Positions 49,395 through 61,885 of a stretch of DNA of 64,000 bases are shown here, one piece after another. The notes beneath the pieces were generated by a model. It worked only from the letters and a program-made list of their open reading frames with translations, did not search any database and was not told the origin of the DNA. Positions within the stretch are counted from its first letter, which is position 1; each line of letters begins with the position of its first letter. The position numbers were made by a program, and so were the translations under genes. This DNA comes from Adenanthera pavonina (Eukaryota; Streptophyta; Magnoliopsida; Fabales; Fabaceae), in contig JAIVEN010000015.1 of assembly GCA_026686845.1 (NCBI GenBank), positions 7,731,501 through 7,795,500 on the forward strand, written 5' to 3'.

Positions 49395-49534
49395 ACTCTG
49401 ATTTGGTTGAATGAAAATGGAGCTGAACGACTGATTCGTCCGTCAAACTCCGGCGAAGGTTAAGACACCACGCCTCCGGTGAAGTACAACCTTAGCTTGG
49501 GTTTATCAGAAAAAGCAAGCGAGAATAGGTCTGA

Positions 49535-49546
49535 TATATATATACA
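49535..49546 (-). promoter_or_regulatory. Candidate TATA box of the TPR gene
   Basis: GTATATATATATA on the minus strand, about 140 bases upstream of the inferred leader donor, within sequence that is less A/T-rich than its outer flank. It is the only good TATA-like site near the expected start. Confidence 0.4.
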
Positions 49547-49879
49547 ACCCAGCTTCACAGGCCCCGGTGAAGTTAAAAAACTATCAAAACGCACTACCGG
49601 CCAGAACGCGGTTCATGCTTCTACGGTTTATATACTCCTTCCTCAACTGTCTATTATAACACATTTTTTAAAAATTAATATATTAAAAATGTATTATTTA
49701 ATATTTATTTTTTATTTTTATTCTAATATAAAAAGAGTTATAGTGAGAAGAGATTAAAAAAAATACATTTTAAATGTGTTATAATTTAATAAGAGTAATT
49801 TTGAAAAATTAAAATTATTTTTAAAAACATTAAAGTCTTTAACTAATTTTTTTAAATATATGTGAGGTTACTAAATATT

Positions 49880-50460
49880 AGAGTGTACATGGGCCAGGTT
49901 GGGCCGGACTTCACCCCTGCCCGATGCCCAGCCCATGTACACCCGAACTACGTGCCAAGCTGGCTTGGTACCACATAATTTTTTAAAATATTAAAAATAA
50001 AATAAAAACTAACTTTATGTATTAGCAAAAAAATTTTAATTATTAATGTAAAAGTAGATTTCTTTAAAAATATAATGTTATGATAGAAATTAATTTTCTT
50101 AAAAATTATAAATATTTACAACTATACATTATTTTCATATAATATTAAATTAATAAATTAATTTAAATTTTTAAATAAAATTAAAATATTAAAACCTTAC
50201 AAAGTTTTTCATAATAATCAAATAATAAATGTATTATATAAGATATAAAGAAAAAAATTTTATGAAATCAATTAATATATATAAAATAATAATTTTTTTT
50301 AAAAAAATATATATATATATATACAGTTCAGGTCGGGTTGGATAAAATAAACCTAGCCCAAACCCCAGCCTGACCCGAAATGAAATTCGGATCAATTGGC
50401 TCGATAGGATCGGATTTCACCTGACCAACCAAACCACAAATTTATCAGCACAAACCTACT
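49880..50460 (-). mobile_element. Dispersed repeat, inverted relative of 42080-42545
   Basis: G/C-richer ends (49890-49970 with GGGCCAGGTTGGGCCGGAC; 50330-50450 with GTCGGGTTGGATAAAATAAA and CAGCCTGACCCGAAATG) enclose an A/T-rich core. The core is the reverse complement of the tail at 42190-42480. This copy has G/C-rich sequence at both ends, so it may be the fuller version of the element. Confidence 0.6.
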
Positions 50461-51630
50461 AAATATAATTTATAATAAAAAATAAAAAAAAGTAATCCCT
50501 GTTACGAAAGAGGCGAATTGGACTTTCGGTCAAAGATAGTAAGATACTATTCACTCTAATAGCTATTACTTACTCCTATTTCATTTATAAAGAAAAAAAT
50601 ATACTTCATAGATAATAAAAAAATAAGTTAAAATTAATTAAAAATAATTAATTTATTTTAAATTTTTTATTTTATTTAAAATTATTCATACTTAATTAAT
50701 TTTTCTCTCTCAATTTCTTTCAAGTATGTATCTTCTGACTCTTAATAGTGTTAATAAAAGAGGATAATTTTGATAAAAAAATTAATATAGTATTAACTCT
50801 TTTTTTTACCCTTATAATTAGGATCATTAAAGGAAAAAAATTTTTCTTATAAATAAGATCAGAAGAAAGATTAATTAGGTCATTTGGTTAAACTTAAAAA
50901 AGAGATTTTGAGATTGTGTAAAAAATGATTAATTATTTAGAAATTTTATTAAAAGTAGAAATTAGTTTGTGTTTTATTAAAATAAAAATATATATTTTAA
51001 AATTATTTAGCAATCAGAGTATGTGCTGAAAGATGAAAGAGAAAAGTTTAGAATTTGTATTATGATATTTCTTTAGGGTAAATCTTGTTATTTTTATAAT
51101 TTTATAAAGTTATTTTTATACTCTCTTGTTTTACAACTTTTTCTCTCTCTTCTAAATAAAAATATGCAGAGAACTGTTTTTAAAATTTTAATTATTTTTT
51201 AAAATTAAAAAAATCCTAAAATTTTTTAAAAGTGCTTTTTGTTATAAAAAATTAATATTCTTATGAAAATATGAAACAAACGGCTCTTTTACTCCCTCAA
51301 ATATTAGGAATTTTTTAGAAAGTTGCTTGGGTGTGACTATTAAATTAGAGGTGTTTATGAAAAAAAATTTCAATTAGTGACAGATTTAAAATGGCTAACT
51401 GTTTTAAACATCTTTTTAATATTGATCAAGTAATTATTTGCACCTTTAAATTTTTTTTGTGTTTATCCTATATCATGATTTAGACTAATTTAGATCAAGT
51501 TGGGTGGGATCTTTTCAGATGACAAACTCTACTACTAAATATTTAACATGACTATATTTTTAAAGTTTGAACTTGAAACCTCTAGTCAAATTGATACTAC
51601 CCCTTACTAATTGAATAAAGTGCTCATTTG
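50461..51630. other. AT-rich intergenic with a possible MITE
   Basis: At about 50571-50870 there are TACTCCTATTTCATTTATAA and CTTATAAATAAGATCAGAAG at the edges, like the element at 16460-16747 but decayed. The rest shows no gene or repeat I can name. Confidence 0.45.
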
Positions 51631-51631
51631 C

Positions 51632-52145
51632 AGTGTTGTCAAAACCGAACCAGACCAATCATTTTTAATCAGAAACTAGTGTTTGGTTAAGTCCAATTGT
51701 AAAGTTCAACCGGTAGTTTCAAGAACCAACCGAACCGGTTGTAAACGGGTTCCAATTTTTTTTTTAATTTTTAAGATAAAATAGCATTATTTTTAGTATA
51801 AAATATTTTTTCTTTTTATATTACAATATTATATAAGTATTATTATATAAAATTATTACAAATTATAAATTTACTTAATAAATAATATAATAATTAATTA
51901 TTAGTTGACTATTTTGAACTTGAAATGTAATTATAGATTAATATTAACTTATTTAGATTTAAATATTAAGTTATGAAATCTATTAATAATTTATTTATGA
52001 TAAATAATAAATTATTAATTTAATATTACTTTGCTTGAGATTTTAAAATTTATTTAAATTTATTTTTTTTATTTAAAATATTATTGGTTCAACCTAATTA
52101 GATAATGATTAAATCATTAAGTGAAGGATCATCCTATCCAATTTA
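51632..52145. repeat. Dispersed repeat with AACCGGTT words
   Basis: It begins near GTTGTCAAAACCGAACCAGA, contains AACCGAACCGGTTGTAAACG at about 51730, then an A/T-rich core, and closes with TTGGTTCAACCTAATTAGAT. Such GTTGTCAAAACCG...GGTTCAACC elements are widely dispersed in plant genomes. Class not determined. Confidence 0.45.
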
Positions 52146-52380
52146 CTCCCTCCGGTCCTATATATAGGATCTTTTGTCCTGATCCTAAATATAAAATCCT
52201 TTACAATATACGAGGTAGTATTTATTATATTTTTTCAAAAAATATCTCTATTTAATGTATTTAAAGAGAAAGAGAAAGAGATTAAATAAGGATAATTTTA
52301 AAAAAAATATTAAGATCTTTAAAAAAAATTAAAAAAATTAATTAATTTTAATTTTAATTTTTAATTCACATCAGAGGAAG
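52146..52380. mobile_element. Stowaway-like MITE
   Basis: CTCCCTCCGGTCCTATATAT at the left, CATCAGAGGAAG at the right, TA on both sides, 235 bp. Same family as 44731-45251, by the shared ATACGAGGTAGTATTTATTA. Confidence 0.85.
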
Positions 52381-52499
52381 TAATAACATCCTCGTCATCT
52401 GCAGCTTTATATTCCATACGGGGGCATTCACAGTAGTAATGAGTAATTATTATTATTAATTATATTTATTTATTATTTATTAATAATTAACTAAGATTT

Positions 52500-52700
52500 T
52501 TGGGTTGGGATGTTCGCAGGTTGTGGGATATTTCAGTCCGACGCGGCTCGTTTCACGGGAAGATACATATCAGATCTAGCCGTTCCTGTACTGCCACGTG
52601 CTAAAATGCCAGTTCACTTTTGGGAAAACTTGCCAACCGCCCCGGTAATAACGTGATTCACCACGCATCTGTTCAATTATAGGGACACGTGTCCAACCCT
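52500..52700. promoter_or_regulatory. GC-richer island with two CACGTG G-boxes
   Basis: In an otherwise A/T-rich surround, this stretch carries GCCACGTGCT (CACGTG at 52595-52600) and the perfect 12-base palindrome GGACACGTGTCC (52683-52694). CACGTG sites bind bZIP and bHLH factors. No coding exon could be assigned to either side, so its target is unknown. Confidence 0.45.
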
Positions 52701-53072
52701 GAGAACGTAAATATTTAATTTATTTCAAAGAATAAAAAATAGGGTTTTTCAATCTTTCAATTGCTAAAAATGGAAACAAAGCACATTGAGCTAATTATAA
52801 TTTTTCTCCTCTTATTTGAATTTTTAATAAAAAATATTTATAAATGACACATTTAAATATAATAAAAATATGAAAACAAAAATAAATATTATATACTACT
52901 ATAATGGTATATTTCTGAAATTACGCTCTTTTAAAATACACAATTATGATTTTACTTATTAAAAAATCAGGAAAGTAAATATCGGTTGGTGGGGCCACCA
53001 CCACCAGATGTGCGGAAAAAATCAGGAAGGTAAATATAAATATCTAGGGAGAAGAGGGTGAGGAAGAGGAAG

Positions 53073-53200
53073 CAACGGTTCAAAATGAGAAGCTCAGAAA
53101 ATGGCATGAAAAGAAGCTGTGAAGAAGAAGAGGAACCAACGGTTCAAAATGAGAAGCTCAGAAAATGACATGAAAAGGAGTTGTGAAGCAGAAAGGCCAA
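53073..53200 (+). repeat. 64-bp tandem duplication
   Basis: CAACGGTTCAAAATGAGAAG starts at 53073 and again at 53137. The two units agree almost throughout (GCTCAGAAAATGGCATGAAA versus GCTCAGAAAATGACATGAAA). Each unit contains an ATG-led frame beginning MRSSEN. Confidence 0.85.
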
Positions 53201-53457
53201 CTTGCTCAAGCTGGCTCAACCCTCTCAATCTCATCACGAGAGCGACAACCATATCTAATCGACGGCCACAGTATCCTCACCCAGATCCCATTCCACGGTC
53301 CAGATTAGTTTCCTCGCGCCCCCGCCCCTCGTATTTTCCCAATCCTCTTTATTACTATTATTTTTTTCAAAATATTCGAATCAGCTGTGGCATCAGTCCC
53401 CGTTCGTACCTTGTCGTACTTGAAGGAAAATCAAGTGGAGTATTTAGGCTTATGTGA
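53149..53457 (+). CDS. Doubtful small ORF starting in the 64-bp duplication
   Basis: From the second MRSSEN start, a frame of about 102 codons runs to 53457 with MRSSENDMKRSCEAERPTCS at its head and a Pro/Arg-rich middle. I recognise no domain. It may be the first exon of an unannotated gene, or chance; the G-box island 450 bases upstream is the only support for transcription. Confidence 0.2.
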   Translation: MRSSENDMKRSCEAERPTCSSWLNPLNLITRATTISNRRPQYPHPDPIPRSRLVSSRPRPSYFPNPLYYYYFFQNIRISCGISPRSYLVVLEGKSSGVFRLM

Positions 53458-53759
53458 TGGGACCATAATAATAATTACTTCTATAATAAAGAATATTTAA
53501 TTTTTATGCGTAAAATGCGGTTTAGTTCTGAGCCGTCCCTGGGTCAATATGTGGGCCCAACGGCATGGGGAGTGAAGAACGGCGAGTGTGGGCACGGAGC
53601 GACCATGAGGGAAATAGTTTTGAGTATGAAAATGAACAGGCAAAAAAGACTGTTGAGGATTTATAATAAAAATTATTTTCAAATCAACCGTATTATAAAT
53701 TTAAGAATTTTTAAATTAGATCCCAATTAAAAAATATTTTGACTTCTGGGTGGTAAACT

Positions 53760-55767
53760 GTCCTGTTCCCAAATGAATAAGAGTACTGTATGGCCCAAAA
53801 TAAAAAAAAAAAAAGGAACTTCTGAGTACTCACTAATTAAGGAAGAGGCATTCGTAAAGGCACGTTGTTGATGTGCAGGGTTACCAGGAGTGAAGATTTT
53901 TAGTTTGTCACGCCAAGCATGCTCCTTTTATTGGTTCTATTTTTCCCCAATTACTACATTCTTCGTCCCTTTTTTTTTTAATTTTCAAATTGATGGATAC
54001 ACTCATTTGACATTCATTCTCCTTCCTTTAATTTTTTTCTTCCAACACTTTCGCCTATAATAAATTTAATGTGGACTTCTCTGCTTCATCTTTTACCTTT
54101 GAGCTATAATGTCAAGATATCAGAATCTGGTTATGTCAAGAGTATCCCTCAGTGGATAAATAACTTTTTTCTTATTTTATTTTTAATCTTCATTTTTTAT
54201 TGATTTTTAATGAAACATGTCTTAATGGACCTATGAATATTACAACTTAACACATATTTTATCTTATATATTGATATATTTAATTTTACAATATATAATA
54301 AAAATATCTTGTATTTTATTTTATAGATAAATCATCATTACACTCTTCTCTAAAAAAATCTATGTCATATTTATCTGATTTATAACAAAAGGATGTAGTT
54401 ATGCTTATTTTGATTAAAAAAAAGGTTCATAAATTTAAAGACAGAGGGGGGAGAAGAAGGGGCCGGGATAACTAAAAATTAATTAATGTACCGGATCACA
54501 AATAATGTCCAGATGCACTATTGTACAGAGGTGTCAGATTGGGAAAAAAATGAAAACAAAATCAAAATATCTTTTTTTTTAATAAAGAAAGTAATGTTTT
54601 GTCATATGATTTACTTTTTACTGTTTTCATGAAATTGTATTATCAATTGATTTTTTGTCAATTACTTAGTTAATTATAAAAATGAAAATAACGTGAGAAA
54701 TTATATGGAAATGTACTAGTGCATGCATGTATATATACAGCAAATTGCTAAATCTTTTTTAGCAAAAGAGAATAATATGAATTATACATAGCTTTTATAG
54801 GAATGAAAAGAGCGAACACATGCAGAGAGTGAGAGAGAAAAGAGAAGATGGTCCCGGTGACAAATCACGTAATGTGTCGTGGAGAATTATGAATGATTAA
54901 ACCAAACAAAGAGAACTTATAAGAAGAAAGTTCCAATTTATAGAACCATGTTTAGAGGAAGAAACCAAACTATATGCATGATTTTCATAGAAGCCAACAT
55001 ATATGCATAACAAATCTCGGACGAGTGCAATAAAAAGTCGAGTATATATATGGATCTTTTATAATCTTTATTGTAAATTAACTTTTTATAAAATTCAAAC
55101 CGGAAGAAAATAATAAAACTTATTTATATAATACTGAAACTTGATTTAGAGTTTCATTGCACAAAATACAAGCTAGTATAAAGCCACACTATACATGATT
55201 CCTAGACGACACAACAAAAAGCTGTCATTCTGCAAAGCTCTAATTTGAGTCGGACCAATTTGTCATAAAATTCAACACAAAACCATAATCCATTGCGAAC
55301 TTTTGAGTAATGTTTTAGTTTATGAATAATATAGATTTTCTTAACATATATATTTTCTCTGTGTTACTTTAATTCTCAAATTACTATTTTTATTCTATTT
55401 TATTTATTATTTTATAAAATTTTAAATGTTATAATTTATTTGTTGGATTACATTATGAATAAACTATTAATTAATGATAGATGAAATATAATTGAGTATA
55501 TAATTTATTTAATATTTAAGTTAAGAATATTTTGATAAAGTATTATTAAATTTTATGTTATTTAGTAATAATTTTGTTAATTCGAGTGAAAAATATTAAA
55601 GTCACAAATAAATGGAAAGGAGGAGTAATAAATTTCCAGACAAGCGTGATTCAGCAGGTTTTGTCGAAGAAATCAATGAATGGATGGATGAATCATCGTA
55701 TTCATCCTCATGAAAATGCACAATTCAACTAACGTATGCAACTTTGCAGGTAAAATCCTAAATAGTA
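53760..55767. other. Intergenic, no gene seen
   Basis: A/T-rich sequence with short purine runs; I recognise no exon or transposon end. Confidence 0.4.
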
Positions 55768-56039
55768 CTCCCTCCGTTCCAATTTATAGTGCACTTTTAA
55801 CTATCGCACACAGACCAAGACAATAATTAATAACTAATAAAATTTTTCATCTTTTCTCAAATTATCCTCATTAAATACATTGGGAATGAAATATTTTAAT
55901 AATAAATAAATATTTGGGTTTATTAATTAGGGGCAATTTTGGAAAGAGAAAAAAATTATACTACGTAATCCGTAAAGTGCACTATATTATGAAACATTAA
56001 TTTCTTAAAAAAGTACACTATATAGCGAAACGGAGGAAG
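55768..56039. mobile_element. Stowaway-like MITE, intact copy
   Basis: Flanked by TA at 55766-55767 and 56040-56041, 272 bp. The ends are inverted repeats of about 29 bases: CTCCCTCCGTTCCAATTTAT at the left; CTTCCTCCGTTTCGCTATAT when the right is read inversely. It is nearly identical to 4291-4562. Confidence 0.9.
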
Positions 56040-57320
56040 TACTATGTACGTAAAAATTTAAAACACCATGTGCACGGTCGCGAGTTTCCGCTAGCTCACA
56101 CCACTTTTGGCCCACATCGAAGAATTGTCAACAACGGACACAAAAGTAAAATCGTATATTCTTTTTTCTGGTTGAGACTATATTTGTTTGGCCACATGGT
56201 CTCAGCTTCCAATTTCTCTCTCTCTCTCTATAAATGAATAAAGGTGCACCCAATTTCTCTGCTGCGTTCACACTGTATGTTAAATAATTATAATGTTATC
56301 ATATCTTACACTAGGGAATATAATTAAGATTTATTATTGGTAATGTTGTTGTTGAGGGAGGAAATAATAAGTATCAAGTAAATTTTAGTACTTGTTAATG
56401 TAATTAAGGTGCTTTTGATAGCTTGAATTAGTAGGATATAGCAAATGTATATAATTTTAGGGCGATAGTGGTGTAATTAACTGATGAAAAGTTCAAACCC
56501 AAACCATGTGTGGAAGGATCGTGAATGTTACATAAAGATGACAGCAACAGCGTCCAAATTGGTCCATAATCAATATACTGTTTCACTTTACTGGAGAAAC
56601 TTTAGATCTACTTTTATATGTTGCGGATAGACGACGAATTTTTTGTGTTGATTTTTTTTTATTTTAATGAATATATCAATATATATATAATAAAATCTAT
56701 GAGAATTCATGTGGTTCATTAGTCATAAATAATATTATCAACCTTAGAATTCCAACGGCTCACTTTTTTATGTAATATATAATTTTTTTATAATTATATA
56801 TACCGTATACACAATGATTACAAAATTTAATGATCTCAAGTAAAATCTTTTTTCTTAATTGAAAACGAGACGAGAATCAGAGAGAGAGAGAGAGATAATA
56901 TATATATATATATATATATAACAAAATCAAATTATATCAATTAGGAGTTCTCAACCCTTCTATATGTAAGAATGAAGTTCTGTAGCTCCCATGGTGGCTT
57001 GAGAAAAACATGAAGTGTCTATTTGGATTTTGGTTGAGAATTGACTTTGGGGTCTAAAAATCAGTTTTACAATTTATTAACTTGTTTGGCAACTATTTCG
57101 TTGCATGTTTGAAAAGCAGTTGGGGCTGGAAACGGAGCATTCACTGAAGCAACTTCGACGCTTTTTTATTGGCAAGGTGGTTGAGCATTAATAATATATT
57201 AATTAAAATAAATTTAAATAAAAATAAGAAAAAATTAAAAATTAAAAATATAAATTTTTATAAAATTCTTCCTATCCAATGACTAAAATGTCCCTTCAAA
57301 ATTTTATTCTCTATAAATTA
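56040..57320. other. Intergenic with microsatellites
   Basis: (TC)n at about 56214-56230; (AG)n then (TA)n at about 56879-56920. No gene recognised. Confidence 0.5.
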
Positions 57321-57595
57321 TAACCTATAAGAAAATGTTACATTAGATATATTATGTTCTCAATTAAATAAATGCAGATTAAATTTTAGTTCAAGTAAAT
57401 TAAATTAATCATGGGATAGAGTTTAAGCTTAATTTGACAAAAAATTATGAGTTTTGTCAAAATCAATTTTCAAATAAATCATCCAAATATAAACACGTTA
57501 GTCCAAAATTAATTTTTATCATATCTACGCTGCAAAATTAATTCTACCAAAATTTATTTTTAACTAACTGAAAAACAAACGGGCACGAAAGCTGC
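57320..57595 (-). repeat. Dispersed repeat, inverted relative of 13866-14125
   Basis: AACCTATAAGAAAATGTTAC, TCTCAATTAAATAAATGCAG and CAAAATCAATTTTCAAATAA are inverse matches of words at 13866-14125. The right edge ends close to ACTGAAAAACAAACGGGCAC. Confidence 0.6.
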
Positions 57596-58041
57596 TTGCA
57601 CAGTAGGGGGTTGACTCAGAAAGCTGATTGGCAACTGCATTGCCCTCCAAATCTACCTCCATGTAAGTCATTGCTTGCTTCAATATATAGTAGAGTAATT
57701 ACTATTACTTTCGGTTTCCCTGTGTGATATATGCTGCTTAACATCTCCACAGCTACGCTTGAGTCACATTCCAAGATAAACTGATTAATTAATTAATGTC
57801 CGAGTTGCATGTTTCAGGCTTTCATTCGTTCGAAACATCCAATCCAACTACTACTAATAATAAAATCTTTTACATTTATTTGTACAATTGGATTTGGAGG
57901 CTAAGGCGGAGACAAGGGAGTGAAGTGAAGTACTGAAGCTATCATTAACGTTGAGTCCCCCGTCGTACAATAAATCCGAACTCAACTCGGAGCATCCTCA
58001 TCGGCCCCGTGGTTCTTCGGAAATGCAATTATCATGGGAAA

Positions 58042-59412
58042 ATATAATTCAGGACCAAGATTTTAATTTAATTATAAAATAAGATTTATTATTTATTTAA
58101 TTATAAAAATAGACTTATTTTTTTAAATTAAATATAAAAAATATGAAATTATCAAAATATTTTCAGGTGTTATCTCCTCCCATTATCGTTAGTCAATGGC
58201 CTTTGACGATCAGTTAACACAGGTCAACAGCTGCCGGTGACCAGTTAACATTAGTCAACAGTCACCGGTAATTAACTTGCGAATGGCTGCCAATGACTAG
58301 TCAGTATTCATTGGAAAAAATGCTTTACAACTTATTAATTCTGAATTTACAACTTAATTTTTAAATTTTTATTTTACAATTTCTTTTCCATAATTTGCAA
58401 CTTCTTTACTCAAAATTTACAACCTATTTTTCAAAATTTTCCTATGAATTGTTTCAGTATTTTTGTAATTTCTTTTTTAAATTTTGTAACTTACTTATTT
58501 TGAATTTGTAATTTATTTTTCAAGTTTTTATTATAAATGATTTCAGTATTTTATAACTTCCTTTATTAAATTTACAACTTATTTACTCTAAATTTGCAAC
58601 TTGTTTTCCAAGTTGTTATTATAAATGGTTTCAGTATTTTACAACTTCCTTTTTTAAATTTACAACTTACTTCCTTTGAATTTACAACTTGTTTTCAAAA
58701 ATTTTACTATAAATTTTTCAGTGTTTTAACAATCTTTTGTTACATATTTTGCAACTAGTAAAAATTTTTACCAAAACAATCGATAGTAAAAATTTGAAAA
58801 ACAAGTTACAAATTTAGAGTAAATAAGTTGCAAAATATGTAAAACAAATTGCAACAATATTGAAACAATTTATAGTAAAAATTTCAAAAATAAATTATAA
58901 ATTCAGAGTAAATAAGTTATAAATTTTAGAAAAAAAATTGTAAAACACTGAAACCATTTATAATAAAAATTTAGAAAATAAGTTTCAAATTCAGAATAAA
59001 TAAGTTGCAAAATCTTAAAAAGAAATTACAAAAGCAATGAAACAATTCATAGCAAAAGTTTGAATATTAAGTTGCAAATTTAGAGTAAAGAAGTTGCAAA
59101 ATCTGAAAAAAAATTGTAAAATAAAAATTCAAAACTAATTAAGTTGCAAATTTATAATAAGTTGCAAAATCTAAAAAAAAAAAATTATAAGTCTTTTTTT
59201 TTTTTGTGAACGATAACAGGTTGCCGACAGCCGTTGACTGGTCACCGGCGACTGTAACTGTTGACCAGCGAGGGGGAGAGATAACACCTGATGGGTATTT
59301 TGATAATTTCATATTTTTATATTTAATTTTAAAAAGTTGGTCTATGTTTGTGATTAAAGAAATAGTTGGTCTTATTTTGTAATTAAACTGAGATTCTGGT
59401 CCTAAATTGTAA
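58042..59412. mobile_element. Large foldback element (1.37 kb inverted repeat) with internal 88-bp satellite
   Basis: The left arm begins near ATTCAGGACCAAGATTTTAA, and the right arm, read inversely, AATTTAGGACCAGAATCTCA. Both then run through AAAATATGAAATTATCAAAA and CAGGTGTTATCTC and a G/C-richer block with repeated GGTCAACAG/CACCGGTGACC words (58190-58290; 59205-59285). Inside lie degenerate tandem units of about 88 bases (GAGTAAATAAGTTGCAAAAT near 58817, again near 58904 and onward). On the left side the units are inverted, so the whole element is mirror-symmetric about ~58755. No transposase frame. MULE-type or foldback origin is possible. Confidence 0.75.
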
Positions 59413-60570
59413 TTTAACCTAGATATAATCACGAAAACGTGTATCACGCATGAATTCGGATATATTCACACACATAAAAAATGACTCACTTGCTGTGAAG
59501 TAACATATATACTTTTTAGGAAAGTTTATTTTTTATGTTTTTGAAAAGTTTAAAATATTCTTTAAAGTCAAGGATATTTTAAAAAATATTATAAATTTTG
59601 CTAAAAAAATTTTACCTCTCAAGTGAAACCCAACCTCAACTTCTTAGAAATTCAACTTTTTATCTGTACACTATAAATATAAAACTAGATTATCAATATG
59701 CTATAAGTCCAATATTATTTTCTAGGATATTACAAATTCTACATCTTAAGCTTAGGAATTGTTTGGTTGGTTTACATAGGGGGTTAGGCAAGAGGTTAAT
59801 AGTCACATCATACTACTTGATTTGTTTGGTTGGCCAAAAATGCTATAATGACGATCACATTTGGCGAAGGTGATCACCTCAATTGAGGTGAAAACCTACA
59901 TTCCCAAAATGCAATGTGAGGCCCTTTACATTACTATAAATGATAGGATAAATGATCATATTACTCTTAAAAAAAAGACATTTACAACTAAACTAATCCA
60001 AACTCGTTTGGCATTGCGTAAGTTGGAGTTCGAGAAGCAAGCCTTAGGTCGACTGACAGTGGAGAGAACGTAGAGGAATTTCATCAACACCAAAGGAGAG
60101 ATCTCGCGGATGAGGCTCAACTGATTTCCTACAGTCTAGATTGTCATTATTTTTGTTCGAAGGCTGCGAAGGGTTTGTTGAATCGCATCGAATAACAATT
60201 GCCCATAGTCTTGGAGGTGGACGACGATGCTATGCTCTCAAATGCCGGCAATGAAGTTGGTTCGAATTTGTGAATGAAGGGGCACGGATGATTTGCTCTA
60301 ATGGCTCGACTAGGGCACATTGCGGATTGGATGAAGAACAAAAATTTTTTGGGCTAATTTGTGATTTTTTTTCTCAAGGATATTTTTATCATTTTACATG
60401 ATATTATATCCATTATATCTCATTTTTCCATTTAACCAAACAAATTTTTAATTTAAATCTCTTCACTTCCCATGATTAAATAAACAAACTCACATGTAAT
60501 TATTATCATCTTATCTCTTCATACTCTTCTCATCACATTATCTTACCCCTTGTGTGATTGAACTAAACAT
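59413..60570. other. Intergenic, no gene seen
   Basis: Slightly less A/T-rich at 59860-60340. Open frames there have no recognisable domain. It could be an old transposon body but I see no ends. Confidence 0.35.
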
Positions 60571-61885
60571 GTTGTTAATGTCATAATGATCAATTTTTTC
60601 CTAACACACATCTCGGTTAAGCACAAACCGAGATTTGTTATTTTATTTTTTTAATTTTTTTAAGTAAAAGGTTGTAGACCTACCCAGCTATCCCCCTTTT
60701 CACCCATCCCCCTCTTGGAATGATGTCCTCCTCACTTCCCCAAATAATTATATAATTATAATAATACATAATATAGATATATATAGTATTTATATTTATA
60801 TTATGTTTAGTACAATATAAATGATAGGAATTTCAAAATTTAATAAAAATTTAAAATTCTATTTAATTAAATTAAAGGGATAATTATTTTAAAGGAACTC
60901 TATGAAATTATTTTTAGTTTAAAAAATATTAAAAATTCTAATTACTATTTCTTGTCATAAATATATGACCTTTCATCTTGATTATAGATATAAGGCATTT
61001 TTTAGAATATGAGGTAATATTTATTACATATTTTAAAAAAAAGACCCTTATGTAATTCATTCTAAAGAGAGATAAGAAATTAAATAAGGATAATTTTAGA
61101 AAAATTTCTTATTTTTTAAAAAATTAAGATAGTTAACTAACTTTAACTCACATTCTTAATTCGCGTAATTTGGTTAAAAATGATCTTAATTATATTAAGG
61201 ATTAGATGTGAGTTAAAGTTAGTTATATTATATTAAAAATGGTCATATATTTAAAATGAAATTTTTTACAAAATTAGGTGAATTAATAATACGAGTTAAA
61301 GTTAACTAACTACCTTTGATTTTTTAAAAAAATTAAGACATTTTTCTAAAATTATCCTTATTTAATCTCTTTCTCTCTCTTTGGAATAAATGACATAAGG
61401 ACGTTTTATGAAAATGTGTAATAAATACTACCTTATATCTTAAAAAGGAAAAGGGTCTTACATTTAGAATTAAAGAAAAAAATCATATATTTAGAATTAG
61501 AGAAAGTAATTAGAATTTTTAATATCTTTTAAATTAAATATATATAATTTTATAGAGGTCTTTTAAAATAATTATCCCTTTAATTTAATTAAATAAAATT
61601 TTAAATTTTTATTAAATTTCAAAAATCCCATCTTGATGAATTTTATTTTAATGTTAATTTATATTGTACTAAACATATTATAAATATAAATACTATATAT
61701 CTGTATTATATATTACTATAATTATATAATTATATGAGGAAGGGGGATGAAGTGGTTGGAAGATGGGGGTGGCAGGCTAGCCTGCCGCCTTTTCTTTTAA
61801 AAAAATTAAAAAACTAAAATAATAAATTTTGATTTGTGCCGAGATGTGTGTTAGAATAAAATTGATCTCAATAACATTATTAATG
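60571..61885. mobile_element. Giant palindrome: 375-bp outer arms around a head-to-head MITE pair
   Basis: The outer arms are 60571 to about 60947 and about 61511-61885. The left arm has CTAACACACATCTCGG and TATAATTATAATAATACATA; the right arm read inversely has the same CTAACACACATCTCGG and a close variant of the second. Between them, 60948-61510 is two Stowaway-like MITEs in inverted orientation (AACTTTAACTCACATTCTTA mirrored by TAATACGAGTTAAAGTTA), centre near 61225. No coding sequence. The arms differ by scattered substitutions, so the structure is not recent. Confidence 0.8.

Noticed and set aside
59861..60341. Possible gene in the less A/T-rich stretch
   Set aside because: The frames are short and give no recognisable motif, and I found no splice pattern that joins them.
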